From Planctomycetota bacterium (GTDB lineage Bacteria > Planctomycetota > OFTM77), in NCBI GenBank assembly GCA_029260795.1, contig JAJDCO010000098.1:248001-312000 (forward strand): a stretch of 64,000 nt of DNA. The letters are read 5' to 3'. Below, piece after piece: positions 45,543 through 53,847 of this stretch. The translations under genes were made by a program, and so were the position numbers. A model generated the notes under the pieces. The model was not told where the DNA came from. It made no database searches and saw only the letters and a program-made list of their open reading frames with translations. Numbering within the stretch: the first letter of the stretch is position 1; the number at the start of each line of letters is the position of its first letter.

Positions 45543-45572
45543 CCGCCCAGTGGCTCGACAGCCTCTGGGCGG
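45543..45572 (+). terminator. Hairpin after pnp
   Basis: CCGCCCAG (45543–45550) pairs with CTGGGCGG (45565–45572), followed by GTCCTTC without a proper U-tract. A weak or rho-assisted end of the rpsO–pnp transcript is possible. Confidence 0.4.
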
Positions 45573-45602
45573 GTCCTTCACCGTGCACACCACCGTGGCG
45601 CC

Positions 45603-48600
45603 ATGAGATCAATACCACGACAGCTTTTCCGAGTCGCGAGCCTCCTCCTCGAGGGAGTGATCGCTGCCACGCTGCTCGTGACGTCCACTCTCGCTCAAGT
45701 CCCTTCCAGCCAGCTCGTCGCCCGAGCTCGCCCTCTCGACACCCCGATCGTTGTCGACGGCCAGCTCGATGAGTGGACCGGGCGCCCCTTCGAGATTCGC
45801 ATCGATCATCGAGATCAGGTGTGGAGAGGAATCGATGGCAACCGCGAGAGTCACTGGAGTGGTCCTGAAGACGCCAGCCTCGAGCTGACTTTTGCCTTCG
45901 ACTCGGTCTCCCTGTACATCGCTGGACGCGTGCGGGACGACGATCTCGTCTACAACGAGTCCCGCTGGTGGCAAGGCGACGCGATCGAGCTGTTCATCGA
46001 CTCGAATCGACGCCCGGGAGAGAACGACTCTCCGGACGTCATCGACCTCGATGACGCACAAGTCTTCCTCATGCCGTGGCAGAGCAAGGGACGTCGCTGG
46101 GGGGTCGTCTCGGCCAACGGTACCCAATCGGACGGCCAGTTCGATGGCGTTCAGGTCGCGGCTCGTCAGATCGATGATCAGACCTACGAGTTCGAGGCTT
46201 CCTTCGCCTGGGTCAACTTCTACGGCGTTCGGCTCGAAGACGGCGTCATCGGCTTTCACGTCGCCCTCGATGACTTCGATCGAGCAGACGGCCCCGACAC
46301 GACCTACCTGAGCTGGAATGGCGAAGGCCTCCTCTACGAGCGCGTCGCCGAGCGAGGTCGGCTCGAGCTCCTCGAAGCGACCAGCGTCCTCGATGAGGCG
46401 ACTCGCTCTCGAAGGCGAACCAGCTGGTGGCAGACCCTTCTAGGAATCGTGCTTCGAGTCGTCGCGGCTCTGACGATGATCGCGGCGCTCTTCTTCGTGG
46501 TCCCCAGCCTCTATCGAGTGTTTCAAGTTCGGCGGCGATGGAGAACGCGGACGCTCTGGATCGTCGTGGGCACGCTCGCGACTTGTGCCTTGTGTACGAC
46601 CGGGTTGATCGCCGCTCTCGGGTTCGGAGCTCGCGATCAGCTCGAAGACGTCGGAGAGACCGTTCGACGCCTCGAGTCCGAAGGCTGGGTCGAGGTCTTT
46701 CTCGGTGGAATCGGTGACACGAATGAGCGGAGCCGACGCCTGCTCGACGTGCTGAGCGGAAAAGAGGTGGAGCTGCCACCCGAGTTCGGCTTCGAGCTCG
46801 TCGATCTGTCGACGCCAAAGGAGCGGTCGTCACAGGTGAGCGAGGGTCTGCCTCTGCGGACGGGCGAAGTCTCCGTCTTCGAAGTGCATCCGCGCTCGCC
46901 CGCCGATCGCATCGACCTCCTGCTTTCGGTTCGGCTGTCCACCGAGGCAGCCAGTCGCTCGGAGAGTGCTTGGGTCGCTCGTGCCGGAAGGTTGCTGGTC
47001 GAGTTCCTGGACGGATCGCGTCTCGAGCTCCCCACCGCGGGGCGGTTCGGCCTCCGGCGATCGCGACCTCCTTTCGACGAGGCCATTGCTCGAGCGGCCG
47101 GTCTGTCCGTCGAGCGGGAGCTGCCCGACGGTGCCACGGTCGACCGCCTGAGTCTGCGACTCCCGGACTCCCATCGTGATCGAGAGATCGCGCGCCTCAC
47201 CGTGCAGATCCAATCGGGTGCCGTTCGGGCCGAGCTCTTCGGCATCGAATGCATTCGGCTCGACGCCGACGGAGGGATCACGTCCTCGGTCCCTGTCTCG
47301 CTCGGCAGTGTCGGGCGTACGGGAATCCCGGCCGCTGTCCGAGAAGGATGGCCTCGAGACACCGGCCCGGTCATCAACGACCAGCACCGCTCATTCGAGC
47401 TTCCCCTGAACCGTCCCGCTGCTGGGCGTGCCTGGTTGATCCTCGCGGCTCGAAAGCTCGACGAGCTGCACTCCCTCTCCTCACAGCCGGTGGCCACCGT
47501 GACCTTTCGCTACGCGGAAGACGTCACCGAGACGACCGTCCCGCTTCACCGCGGGCGACACCTGATCGAGCCTGACCGGGAGCCGGGAAGGCCCTACCGA
47601 GCGACCGAAAGCCCCGTGGCGTACGAGTGGCGCGACGAGGGCGGTTGGCATCACTACGGGATCGTCGAGATCCCGCTCACAATGGCACCGCTTGCGTCCT
47701 TTCGATTCGAGCTCGCACCCGGGATCACGCGACCCGAGATCCGACTGGTAGCCTTGACTCTCGGGCGACCGCAGCCCCAACGGTTCTTGCCCGATTCGGA
47801 GATGGTCCTCACCGAAGGCAACCGTGCGAGGCTCCAGGCGGGTGTGCTCGCGGACCCCGACGCCATCCGTTTTTCGATCTTCCTCGGCAACCGGCTCGTT
47901 CGGTCGACCTTCGACGAGGCGCTGCAAGGCGAGCTGGAAGGAACCCTGCCGGCGGATGAGGAGACGTTCGCGGGCGATGCCGGTCAAGCCACGCGCCTGC
48001 GCCAGCTCGGGACGCGGTCCTATTTCGAATCGATCGTTCGTGTGACCGGACACAACGATGTGGACCGCGCCATCGGGCTCTATGTCGCGGCGGAGCCGAG
48101 CTTGTGGCTCGTGCGGCTGCGCAACTGGGCGGGCGTCGGACTTCTGCTCTTGACGGTTCCTTTCGTGATCTTGCGGCTGTCCGATGCGCTGAGCCGCTTG
48201 CGGCGGCTCCGTGCCAAGCTCTTGGCAGCGTTCACCCTGACCTCGCTGGTCCCGGTGCTCGTCTCGTTCGTCGTCCTGGCGAACCTGCTCGAGTCGAATC
48301 ACCGCAAGGAGCTGATGGCGCAGACCAAGTTGGCGCTCGAAGGCCTCCGGACGAATCTGAGCCAGCGGGAGCAGGCGGTTCAAGAGCTCGCCAAGTCATG
48401 CTTCGAGATCATCGACAACGAGCTCTGGACGCCCGGCCTCGAGGTCTCGGTCTTCGACGCGCTGCCTCCGCGCGACATGCAGGAGCTCCTCCAACAGGCT
48501 CTTCGGGACGCCCTCGGGCCCGACGCGCCGTTGCCGATCGTGGCGGTCGAGGAGAACCGCGGACTCATGCGCCGAGAGATCTTCTTCGCCGAGCCAGGCC

Positions 48601-51368
48601 AGCCGGCTCCTAGCCCACTCTTCGAGGCGGCAGAGCCCGGGATGTACCGCCGGTGGGGACGCTCATTCCTGTTCGGGACACACCAGGAAGGCGGTGAGCT
48701 CCTTCGAGTCGCCATCGCGCTTCCGATCGACGGCGCCGAGCTGGCCCGTCTGCTACCCGATGGTGGCGAAGCTCTGCCCCAAGGGCTCCTCTACTCCGTG
48801 CGCGGTTTCTTGACCGCCGACTCGGCGGCGGACGGCGAACGTTCCTTACTCGCGCCCGTGTCTCGCGAGGTCCGTCATGCCATCGGCGAGATTGCGCGAA
48901 AAGGAGGACCCGCCCTTCGTCTCGATCTCGAGGGTGAGGCGGTGTTGGCCTACGACCTCATCCAGCGTGACGATGGGGAAGCCGTCGGCGTGCTCGCGGC
49001 GAGGTTGCCTCTCGTCCCGATGCGTCTCGGCTTGCTCGTCGCCGAGGTCGCGGTTCGGGACTTCTTTCTCGTCGCCGGGTTCTTTGCGGTCTTGGTGGCC
49101 GTCACCGTCGCCACCGTGATCACCGATCGACTGACGCGGCCTCTGCTGCGGTTGGAGAAAGGTGCCCGAGAGGTGAGTCGCGGAAACTACGCGATCCGCG
49201 TGCGAGAGGAGGCGGCCGACGAGATCGGCCAGCTGGCGAGGACCTTCAACTTCATGACGGCTTCACTCGACGATCGACTTCGAGATCTCTCGAGCCTCCA
49301 CCAAGGCATGAAGGACCTCGTTCGCCACTTCGATCACGAAGCCATCATTCAGATCGCCGTCGACTTCTTCGTCGAGCGACTCGACCCGACGAGACTGCAA
49401 GTCGCGCTGATTCATCAGCACGGAGAGCCCGCCCAGGTGTTCGACTGGTCCCGGCGCCAAAGCCTGCAAACCAAGACCTGGGAAGGCAACGAGGAGGCGC
49501 TGCTGACCTTGATCCGTGAAACCTCTGAGGTTGTCGTCGTCGACGAGGCGAGCGCCTTGCAGGCATTGCGCGAGAAGATGGGGAAGCAACGCCGTTGGAT
49601 GCAACGGCTCGTCCGCGTCATCGTATTGCCACTTCCCCTCAAGGCTCCGACTCACGGGCTCGTGCTGATCGGATTCGACGAGGTGAACGCCGAGCACGCT
49701 CCGGACCCGAACTTCTTGGCGACCATGGCATCGCAGGTCGCCGTCGCATTGGAAAACGCTCGACTCTATCGTTTGGCCATCATCGATCAACGCACCGGGC
49801 TCTACACGCACGCCTACTTCGAATCTCGACTCGCAGAAGAGCTCGATCGCGCAGCCGAGAATGCGCGCCCCCTGAGCGTGATGAAGATCGCCATCGACGA
49901 CGCCGCGAAGCTCGAGCGCGAGCTCGGAGCGGCCCGGTGGCGGAGCCTGGTGCTCGAGGTGTTGACCGTGCTGCGCGACACGATGCGACGGCTCCACCTG
50001 ATGGCAACCAGTGGGCGGGGAGAGTACGAGGTCGTTCTTCCCGAAACACCTCCCGCGGCGGCGAACGCTCTCTGCCGCGCTGTCGTGGCCGCCGTTCGGT
50101 CCCAGGTCAAACGAGCCGGTGGCGGAGCACTCGCCATCTCGGCGGGCACCGCGTCTTATCCCGAGGACGGGGAAAGCAAGGAGTTTCTGCTCTCGAGCGT
50201 CGACCAGAGGCTCATCGCGAACCAGCGGTCGGAGTTCCCCGATTCCGATCGGATCGACGACAAAGCGTCGGATCGATTGGCCTCACGTCAGGATCGATTG
50301 CGACGTCTGGGGGCTGTCTTCGAGTCACCCAAGATGATCGAGATCTTCGAGACCTGCGAGAGGATCTCGGCCAGCAATATCACCGTCCTGATCGAGGGAG
50401 AGACCGGCGTTGGCAAAGAGGTCCTCGCCGAGCTCATCCACTCCCTCGGGGATCGGGCCTTGAAGCCAATCGTTCGCGTGAACTGCTCCGCATTCCCTGA
50501 GACCCTGCTGGAAACTGAGCTCTTTGGGCACGAGAGAGGAGCCTTTACTGGCGCCATCGAGTCGCGAATGGGCCGTTTCGAGATGGCGGACGGCGGCACG
50601 ATCTTCCTGGACGAGATCGGGGAGATCTCGCCGGCGACGCAGGTGAAGCTGCTTCGCGTCCTTCAAGAGCGGAAGTTCGAGCGATTGGGCGGAAACGACA
50701 CCGTCGAGGTCGACGTTCGTGTGATCGCGGCGACCAATCGAGACCTCGTCGAAGCGATTCAGTCCGGGGACTTCCGTGAAGACCTCTACTATCGACTGCG
50801 GGTCGTCTCGATGGTCGTGCCGCCGCTCCGCGAGCGCCGCGAGGAGATTCCGGCCCTGGTTCGGCTCTTTCGCGAGCTGTTCAATCGAGAGAACCCCAAG
50901 AAGCCCGTCCGATCCATCTCTCCGCGCGCCATGGACCGGTTGTTCCATCACGACTGGCCTGGCAATATCCGCGAGCTGAAGAATGTCGTCCATCGGGCGA
51001 TGGTCCTCGTCGAAGGCGACGTCGTCCAGCCCGAGCACCTCTCCTTGGAGCCGGGCCCTCGAGTCGGATCGCACAGGCGGAGCGAGAGCAGCTCCGAGCG
51101 ATCGGCGGCAGTCGATCGCGCAAGATCTTCCCAGTTTCGGCGCGACGTCTCCGGTCTCAGTGCCCGTCAGGCTCGACTCCTCGAGTACCTCGAGGTCGCT
51201 GGACGCATCACGAACCGAGAGTACATCGAGCAAGAAGGGATCTCCGAGCGAACCGGCCTTCGGGACATCACCGATCTCGTCCGCCGGCACTACTTGGAGA
51301 AGCGCGGTCGCCGCAAGGGTGCCTACTATGTCATCGCCGGTGCGGACACCGAGGTCGGACGGGACTGA
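45603..51368 (+). CDS. Giant membrane sensor: CBM9-like, HAMP, GAF, GGDEF-like and sigma-54 AAA+ domains, 1921 aa
   Basis: Single-chain signalling protein from envelope to DNA. After a signal or anchor helix, residues about 45–255 match the CBM9-like carbohydrate-binding module (VDGQLDEWTGRPFEI, WWQGDAIELFIDSN). Helices follow near 278–304 and 317–343, then a large beta-rich region, then helices near 840–898 and 1150–1178. A HAMP domain is next (RLTRPLLRLEKGAREVSRGN), then a GAF-like region (about 1245–1390). A GGDEF-like fold follows whose signature reads GRGEY, so cyclase activity is unlikely. A complete sigma-54 activator domain spans about 1575–1815: Walker A EGETGVGKE, GAFTGA, Walker B GTIFLDEIGEI, R-finger-region PLRERREEIP. 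The C-terminus is not a Fis-type HTH but a winged-helix-like domain (LLEYLEVAGRITNREYIEQE). The ribosome site is weak. Confidence 0.9.
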   Translation: MRSIPRQLFRVASLLLEGVIAATLLVTSTLAQVPSSQLVARARPLDTPIVVDGQLDEWTGRPFEIRIDHRDQVWRGIDGNRESHWSGPEDASLELTFAFDSVSLYIAGRVRDDDLVYNESRWWQGDAIELFIDSNRRPGENDSPDVIDLDDAQVFLMPWQSKGRRWGVVSANGTQSDGQFDGVQVAARQIDDQTYEFEASFAWVNFYGVRLEDGVIGFHVALDDFDRADGPDTTYLSWNGEGLLYERVAERGRLELLEATSVLDEATRSRRRTSWWQTLLGIVLRVVAALTMIAALFFVVPSLYRVFQVRRRWRTRTLWIVVGTLATCALCTTGLIAALGFGARDQLEDVGETVRRLESEGWVEVFLGGIGDTNERSRRLLDVLSGKEVELPPEFGFELVDLSTPKERSSQVSEGLPLRTGEVSVFEVHPRSPADRIDLLLSVRLSTEAASRSESAWVARAGRLLVEFLDGSRLELPTAGRFGLRRSRPPFDEAIARAAGLSVERELPDGATVDRLSLRLPDSHRDREIARLTVQIQSGAVRAELFGIECIRLDADGGITSSVPVSLGSVGRTGIPAAVREGWPRDTGPVINDQHRSFELPLNRPAAGRAWLILAARKLDELHSLSSQPVATVTFRYAEDVTETTVPLHRGRHLIEPDREPGRPYRATESPVAYEWRDEGGWHHYGIVEIPLTMAPLASFRFELAPGITRPEIRLVALTLGRPQPQRFLPDSEMVLTEGNRARLQAGVLADPDAIRFSIFLGNRLVRSTFDEALQGELEGTLPADEETFAGDAGQATRLRQLGTRSYFESIVRVTGHNDVDRAIGLYVAAEPSLWLVRLRNWAGVGLLLLTVPFVILRLSDALSRLRRLRAKLLAAFTLTSLVPVLVSFVVLANLLESNHRKELMAQTKLALEGLRTNLSQREQAVQELAKSCFEIIDNELWTPGLEVSVFDALPPRDMQELLQQALRDALGPDAPLPIVAVEENRGLMRREIFFAEPGQPAPSPLFEAAEPGMYRRWGRSFLFGTHQEGGELLRVAIALPIDGAELARLLPDGGEALPQGLLYSVRGFLTADSAADGERSLLAPVSREVRHAIGEIARKGGPALRLDLEGEAVLAYDLIQRDDGEAVGVLAARLPLVPMRLGLLVAEVAVRDFFLVAGFFAVLVAVTVATVITDRLTRPLLRLEKGAREVSRGNYAIRVREEAADEIGQLARTFNFMTASLDDRLRDLSSLHQGMKDLVRHFDHEAIIQIAVDFFVERLDPTRLQVALIHQHGEPAQVFDWSRRQSLQTKTWEGNEEALLTLIRETSEVVVVDEASALQALREKMGKQRRWMQRLVRVIVLPLPLKAPTHGLVLIGFDEVNAEHAPDPNFLATMASQVAVALENARLYRLAIIDQRTGLYTHAYFESRLAEELDRAAENARPLSVMKIAIDDAAKLERELGAARWRSLVLEVLTVLRDTMRRLHLMATSGRGEYEVVLPETPPAAANALCRAVVAAVRSQVKRAGGGALAISAGTASYPEDGESKEFLLSSVDQRLIANQRSEFPDSDRIDDKASDRLASRQDRLRRLGAVFESPKMIEIFETCERISASNITVLIEGETGVGKEVLAELIHSLGDRALKPIVRVNCSAFPETLLETELFGHERGAFTGAIESRMGRFEMADGGTIFLDEIGEISPATQVKLLRVLQERKFERLGGNDTVEVDVRVIAATNRDLVEAIQSGDFREDLYYRLRVVSMVVPPLRERREEIPALVRLFRELFNRENPKKPVRSISPRAMDRLFHHDWPGNIRELKNVVHRAMVLVEGDVVQPEHLSLEPGPRVGSHRRSESSSERSAAVDRARSSQFRRDVSGLSARQARLLEYLEVAGRITNREYIEQEGISERTGLRDITDLVRRHYLEKRGRRKGAYYVIAGADTEVGRD

Positions 51369-51797
51369 GGGGCTCTGCCTTGAGGAGCTCGGAAGCGGGC
51401 GTCGGCAAGAACCCGTTTGGGTCTTAATGGCTTTCCATCAAGGGCTTTAGGCTCCTCAGTTTTTCTGCGGTGACATAAAGGTGTTACCAGGCTATGGTTT
51501 GCGGCGTTGTCCGCCTCCTGGGCGCAAGCGGGAGATCCGCCTCCCCTGCTCATGTGGCGGTAATGTGGCGGATATAACCGCCAACCCGTGGCTGAAATAT
51601 TCCGCCATCCACTCCGGCGGAAAAAAGATCCTTTCGATGTAAAGCCATGTCTTTAAGGCTTTCAAGCGCATGTGTCGAAGGTGAATGCAAAGCCTGATTC
51701 TCTGGTTTGGCACATCCGTTGTTAAGCGGCCACTCCACGTTTTTGGCGCCGGCGTTCAAGCCTGAAGGGTGCCGGGCCCATCGACAGGAGCTTCCCC
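51369..51797. other. AT-richer intergenic region with repeats, possible mobile-element remnant
   Basis: 429 bases, visibly less GC-rich than the flanks from about 51420 to 51720. It contains a direct repeat ATGTGGCGG twice with an 11-base period (51553–51561, 51564–51572), an inverted GGCGG/CCGCC (51568–51572 with 51579–51583) and a second palindrome TTCCGCC/GGCGGAA (51601–51607 with 51617–51623). Frames on both strands are broken by stops. It could be a decayed mobile element or the regulatory region of the next gene; the sequence alone does not decide. Confidence 0.5.
51708..51723 (+). promoter_or_regulatory. Possible sigma-54 promoter before the small secreted protein
   Basis: TGGCAC, five bases, TTGTT. 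The -24 box is perfect and spacing exact, but the -12 GC is GT. It lies 75 bases before the next gene and directly after the sigma-54 activator gene. Confidence 0.3.
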
Positions 51798-52223
51798 ATG
51801 TTCGCGCGCATCCTCACCTTGCTGACCGTCACGATACTCTTGGCGGTTCCCGTCATGGGGAGCCACCGGGCCATAAGCGCCCAGGGCTCGAGTGATGAGG
51901 TCGAGGTGCTGAACAAGCAGCAGGTCTATTACGGGGACCCGAAGAACTTCAGCAGTGCATCGGTGGTGTCCGCGAAGAAGATCTTCGACGAGATTCCGGC
52001 CTACAAGCAGATCAAGGACGAGGGCCTCGACAAGAACGACCCTCGGTATTGGATCCTCCTCGAGAAAGCCAACAAGGTCTTCAAGAAGGTCGTCAAGAAG
52101 GCCGCCAAGAGCGGTGGATACGACCTGGTCGCTGAGGTGGGAGCTCTCAAGGGCGCCGACGAGTTTCCGAACCTGACTGCCGAGTGCATCGACCTGATCG
52201 AGGAAGAAGACGACGTGAGCTGA
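51798..52223 (+). CDS. Small secreted protein, 141 aa
   Basis: Unrecognised exported protein. A signal peptide (MFARILTLLTVTILLAVPVM, cleavage around AISAQG) is followed by a short, charged, mostly helical body (SAKKIFDEIPAYKQIKDEGL, LLEKANKVFKKVVKKAAKSG) ending in an acidic EEEDDVS. GGAG about eight bases before the ATG supports the start. It is a single-gene unit closed by a strong terminator, sitting directly downstream of the CBM9/sigma-54 sensor. A link to that sensor is suggested only by position and a partial -24/-12 site. Confidence 0.8.
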   Translation: MFARILTLLTVTILLAVPVMGSHRAISAQGSSDEVEVLNKQQVYYGDPKNFSSASVVSAKKIFDEIPAYKQIKDEGLDKNDPRYWILLEKANKVFKKVVKKAAKSGGYDLVAEVGALKGADEFPNLTAECIDLIEEEDDVS

Positions 52224-52267
52224 GGGCGCCCGATGCGGGTGACGACGAGACAACGAAACTGAAGACT

Positions 52268-52338
52268 CCCACCTTCCGAGTCGGGGCTAGCGCGCAGGGC
52301 GAGGCACGCTAGAGCGGAAGGTGGGCGTTTTCTTTTTT
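52268..52338 (+). terminator. Rho-independent terminator with branched loop
   Basis: An 11-bp perfect stem CCCACCTTCCG (52268–52278) and CGGAAGGTGGG (52315–52325) encloses a second stem CTAGCG/CGCTAG (52287–52292 with 52307–52312), followed by a T-rich tract (GTTTTCTTTTTTT). Confidence 0.88.
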
Positions 52339-52440
52339 TGGCGGATTCGGTAGAGACGAGGCAGAAGATCGTCTCGGCCGCTTGTCGAGAGTAGAGAGAG
52401 AGTCACGAAGCTACAGCTCGAGCGCTCCTGGAGGAGACCG

Positions 52441-53685
52441 ATGGCGACCTGGCGATGCCTGTGGATCGCGCCTGGCGCGGGGCTGCTGGCGCTGATGACG
52501 GCCGGTTGCGTGACGACCGAGCTGGGCGGATCGCTCCGTGACCGCGTTCAGATCACTGTCGAGGGCGAGAACCAGGTCCCGGTTCCCAGGCTAGGAGCTG
52601 AGACGCCCGGCGGGGCCAACATCCCGACCCTTTCCACGCGGCGAGTCGCGGGCGCGCACACGATCGTCAACGCAGACGACACCATCTCACGTTTTTACTA
52701 CGTCGAGAACACTCTCTCCGCAAACCTCGCCAAAGCGATCCAGAGCGCCTTTCCCGAGAAGTTTGCAGGTGAGAACCTGGCTCAGTTCCCCTCGGGGGCA
52801 CCCAGCAACCAGGTCATGATGCTCCGAGGACCCGAGCCTCTTATCGAGGAGGCCGAGGAGTTCATCGATCGCGTCTTTGCCCGCGTCCCCCAGATCGAGA
52901 TTCAGGCTCGGATTCTGGAAATCAGCTCGGAGGACGGCTTTTCGATCGGTGCCTCGACGAACCTGATCGAAAACCCCTCGGACGAGGCGACGTTCTTCGA
53001 TCGCAACCTCAACAACTTCCCGACGGAAGGCTTCGTTGCTTCGGAGCAACAGCAAACTCCCTTCATCGGGAGCCAGATCTTCTTCAAGGCCATCCACGAC
53101 GAGCTCGAGGTCGAGTCGATCATTCAAGCGCTGCAGACGCGCTCCGACACCGAGGTGCTCAGCAACCCTCGGATTGCCGTGCTCAACGGCACGAAGGCGA
53201 CCATCAAAGCGGTCGACCGCGTGCCAGTGCAGGCGATCAAGACGATCAGTCCGAACGGGAGCTTCAACATCTCCGTGATCTTCGAAGAGGCTGGCATCAC
53301 TCTCGAAGTGACCCCCAAGATCGTCGGGACCGACACGATCTTCCTGAGCATCAATGCCAGGGTCTCCAACATCACAGGCTTTACCGACCCGGGACCGAAC
53401 GGGATCTCGAACCCGATCATCAACACTCGGGACGCCGTGACGGACATGCACATCCGGAATGGCCAGACCACGATCATCGGCGGGCTGATCACGCGGACGC
53501 AGACCGAGAACGAGAGCAAGGTCCCGATCCTCGGAGACATCCCGCTGCTCGGCTATCTCTTCCGGCGGCGCTCCAAGAGCTTGCGCAACACCGAGCTCGT
53601 CTACATCATCACGCCCCGAATCATCGTCGACAGCGACCCTCAAACGGGCGGCGGCGCCGAGCTCATCATTCCCGAGGACCTCTAG
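52441..53685 (+). CDS. Short secretin-domain lipoprotein (GspD/PilQ-like), 414 aa
   Basis: Outer-membrane secretin core. A signal peptide ends in TAGC (about residue 23), so it may be lipid-anchored. Residues about 75–150 form one ring-building N-domain (NQVMMLRGPEPLIEEAEEFI). Residues 150–400 are the secretin domain with the usual blocks: VPQIEIQARILEISSE, TEVLSNPRIAVLNGTKA, GITLEVTPKIVGTDTI, GQTTIIGGLI and VPILGDIPLLGYLF. It is much shorter than typical GspD (about 650 residues), with only one N-domain. GGAGGA just before the ATG supports the start. The next gene is GspK-like, but no other type II secretion genes are in the window. Confidence 0.9.
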   Translation: MATWRCLWIAPGAGLLALMTAGCVTTELGGSLRDRVQITVEGENQVPVPRLGAETPGGANIPTLSTRRVAGAHTIVNADDTISRFYYVENTLSANLAKAIQSAFPEKFAGENLAQFPSGAPSNQVMMLRGPEPLIEEAEEFIDRVFARVPQIEIQARILEISSEDGFSIGASTNLIENPSDEATFFDRNLNNFPTEGFVASEQQQTPFIGSQIFFKAIHDELEVESIIQALQTRSDTEVLSNPRIAVLNGTKATIKAVDRVPVQAIKTISPNGSFNISVIFEEAGITLEVTPKIVGTDTIFLSINARVSNITGFTDPGPNGISNPIINTRDAVTDMHIRNGQTTIIGGLITRTQTENESKVPILGDIPLLGYLFRRRSKSLRNTELVYIITPRIIVDSDPQTGGGAELIIPEDL

Positions 53686-53847
53686 GAGAGCTGAAGGCGT
53701 CACTCCCACTGCCGTTGTCCGACGCCCGCTGTCCAGGCGATTTGGTCTAGAATGGTCTCGCCCTCCACTCGGTCGGAATATTCCGAGGTCGGACTTCGAC
53801 CAACCGAGAACGTTGGTGGGTACCCTTCTCAATCCGGAGTACGACGC

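Noticed and set aside
51492-51759. Two overlapping minus-strand ORFs of 69–73 aa in the AT-richer gap
   Set aside because: Short, no conserved motif, no ribosome site; they could be relics of a mobile element but nothing supports a gene.
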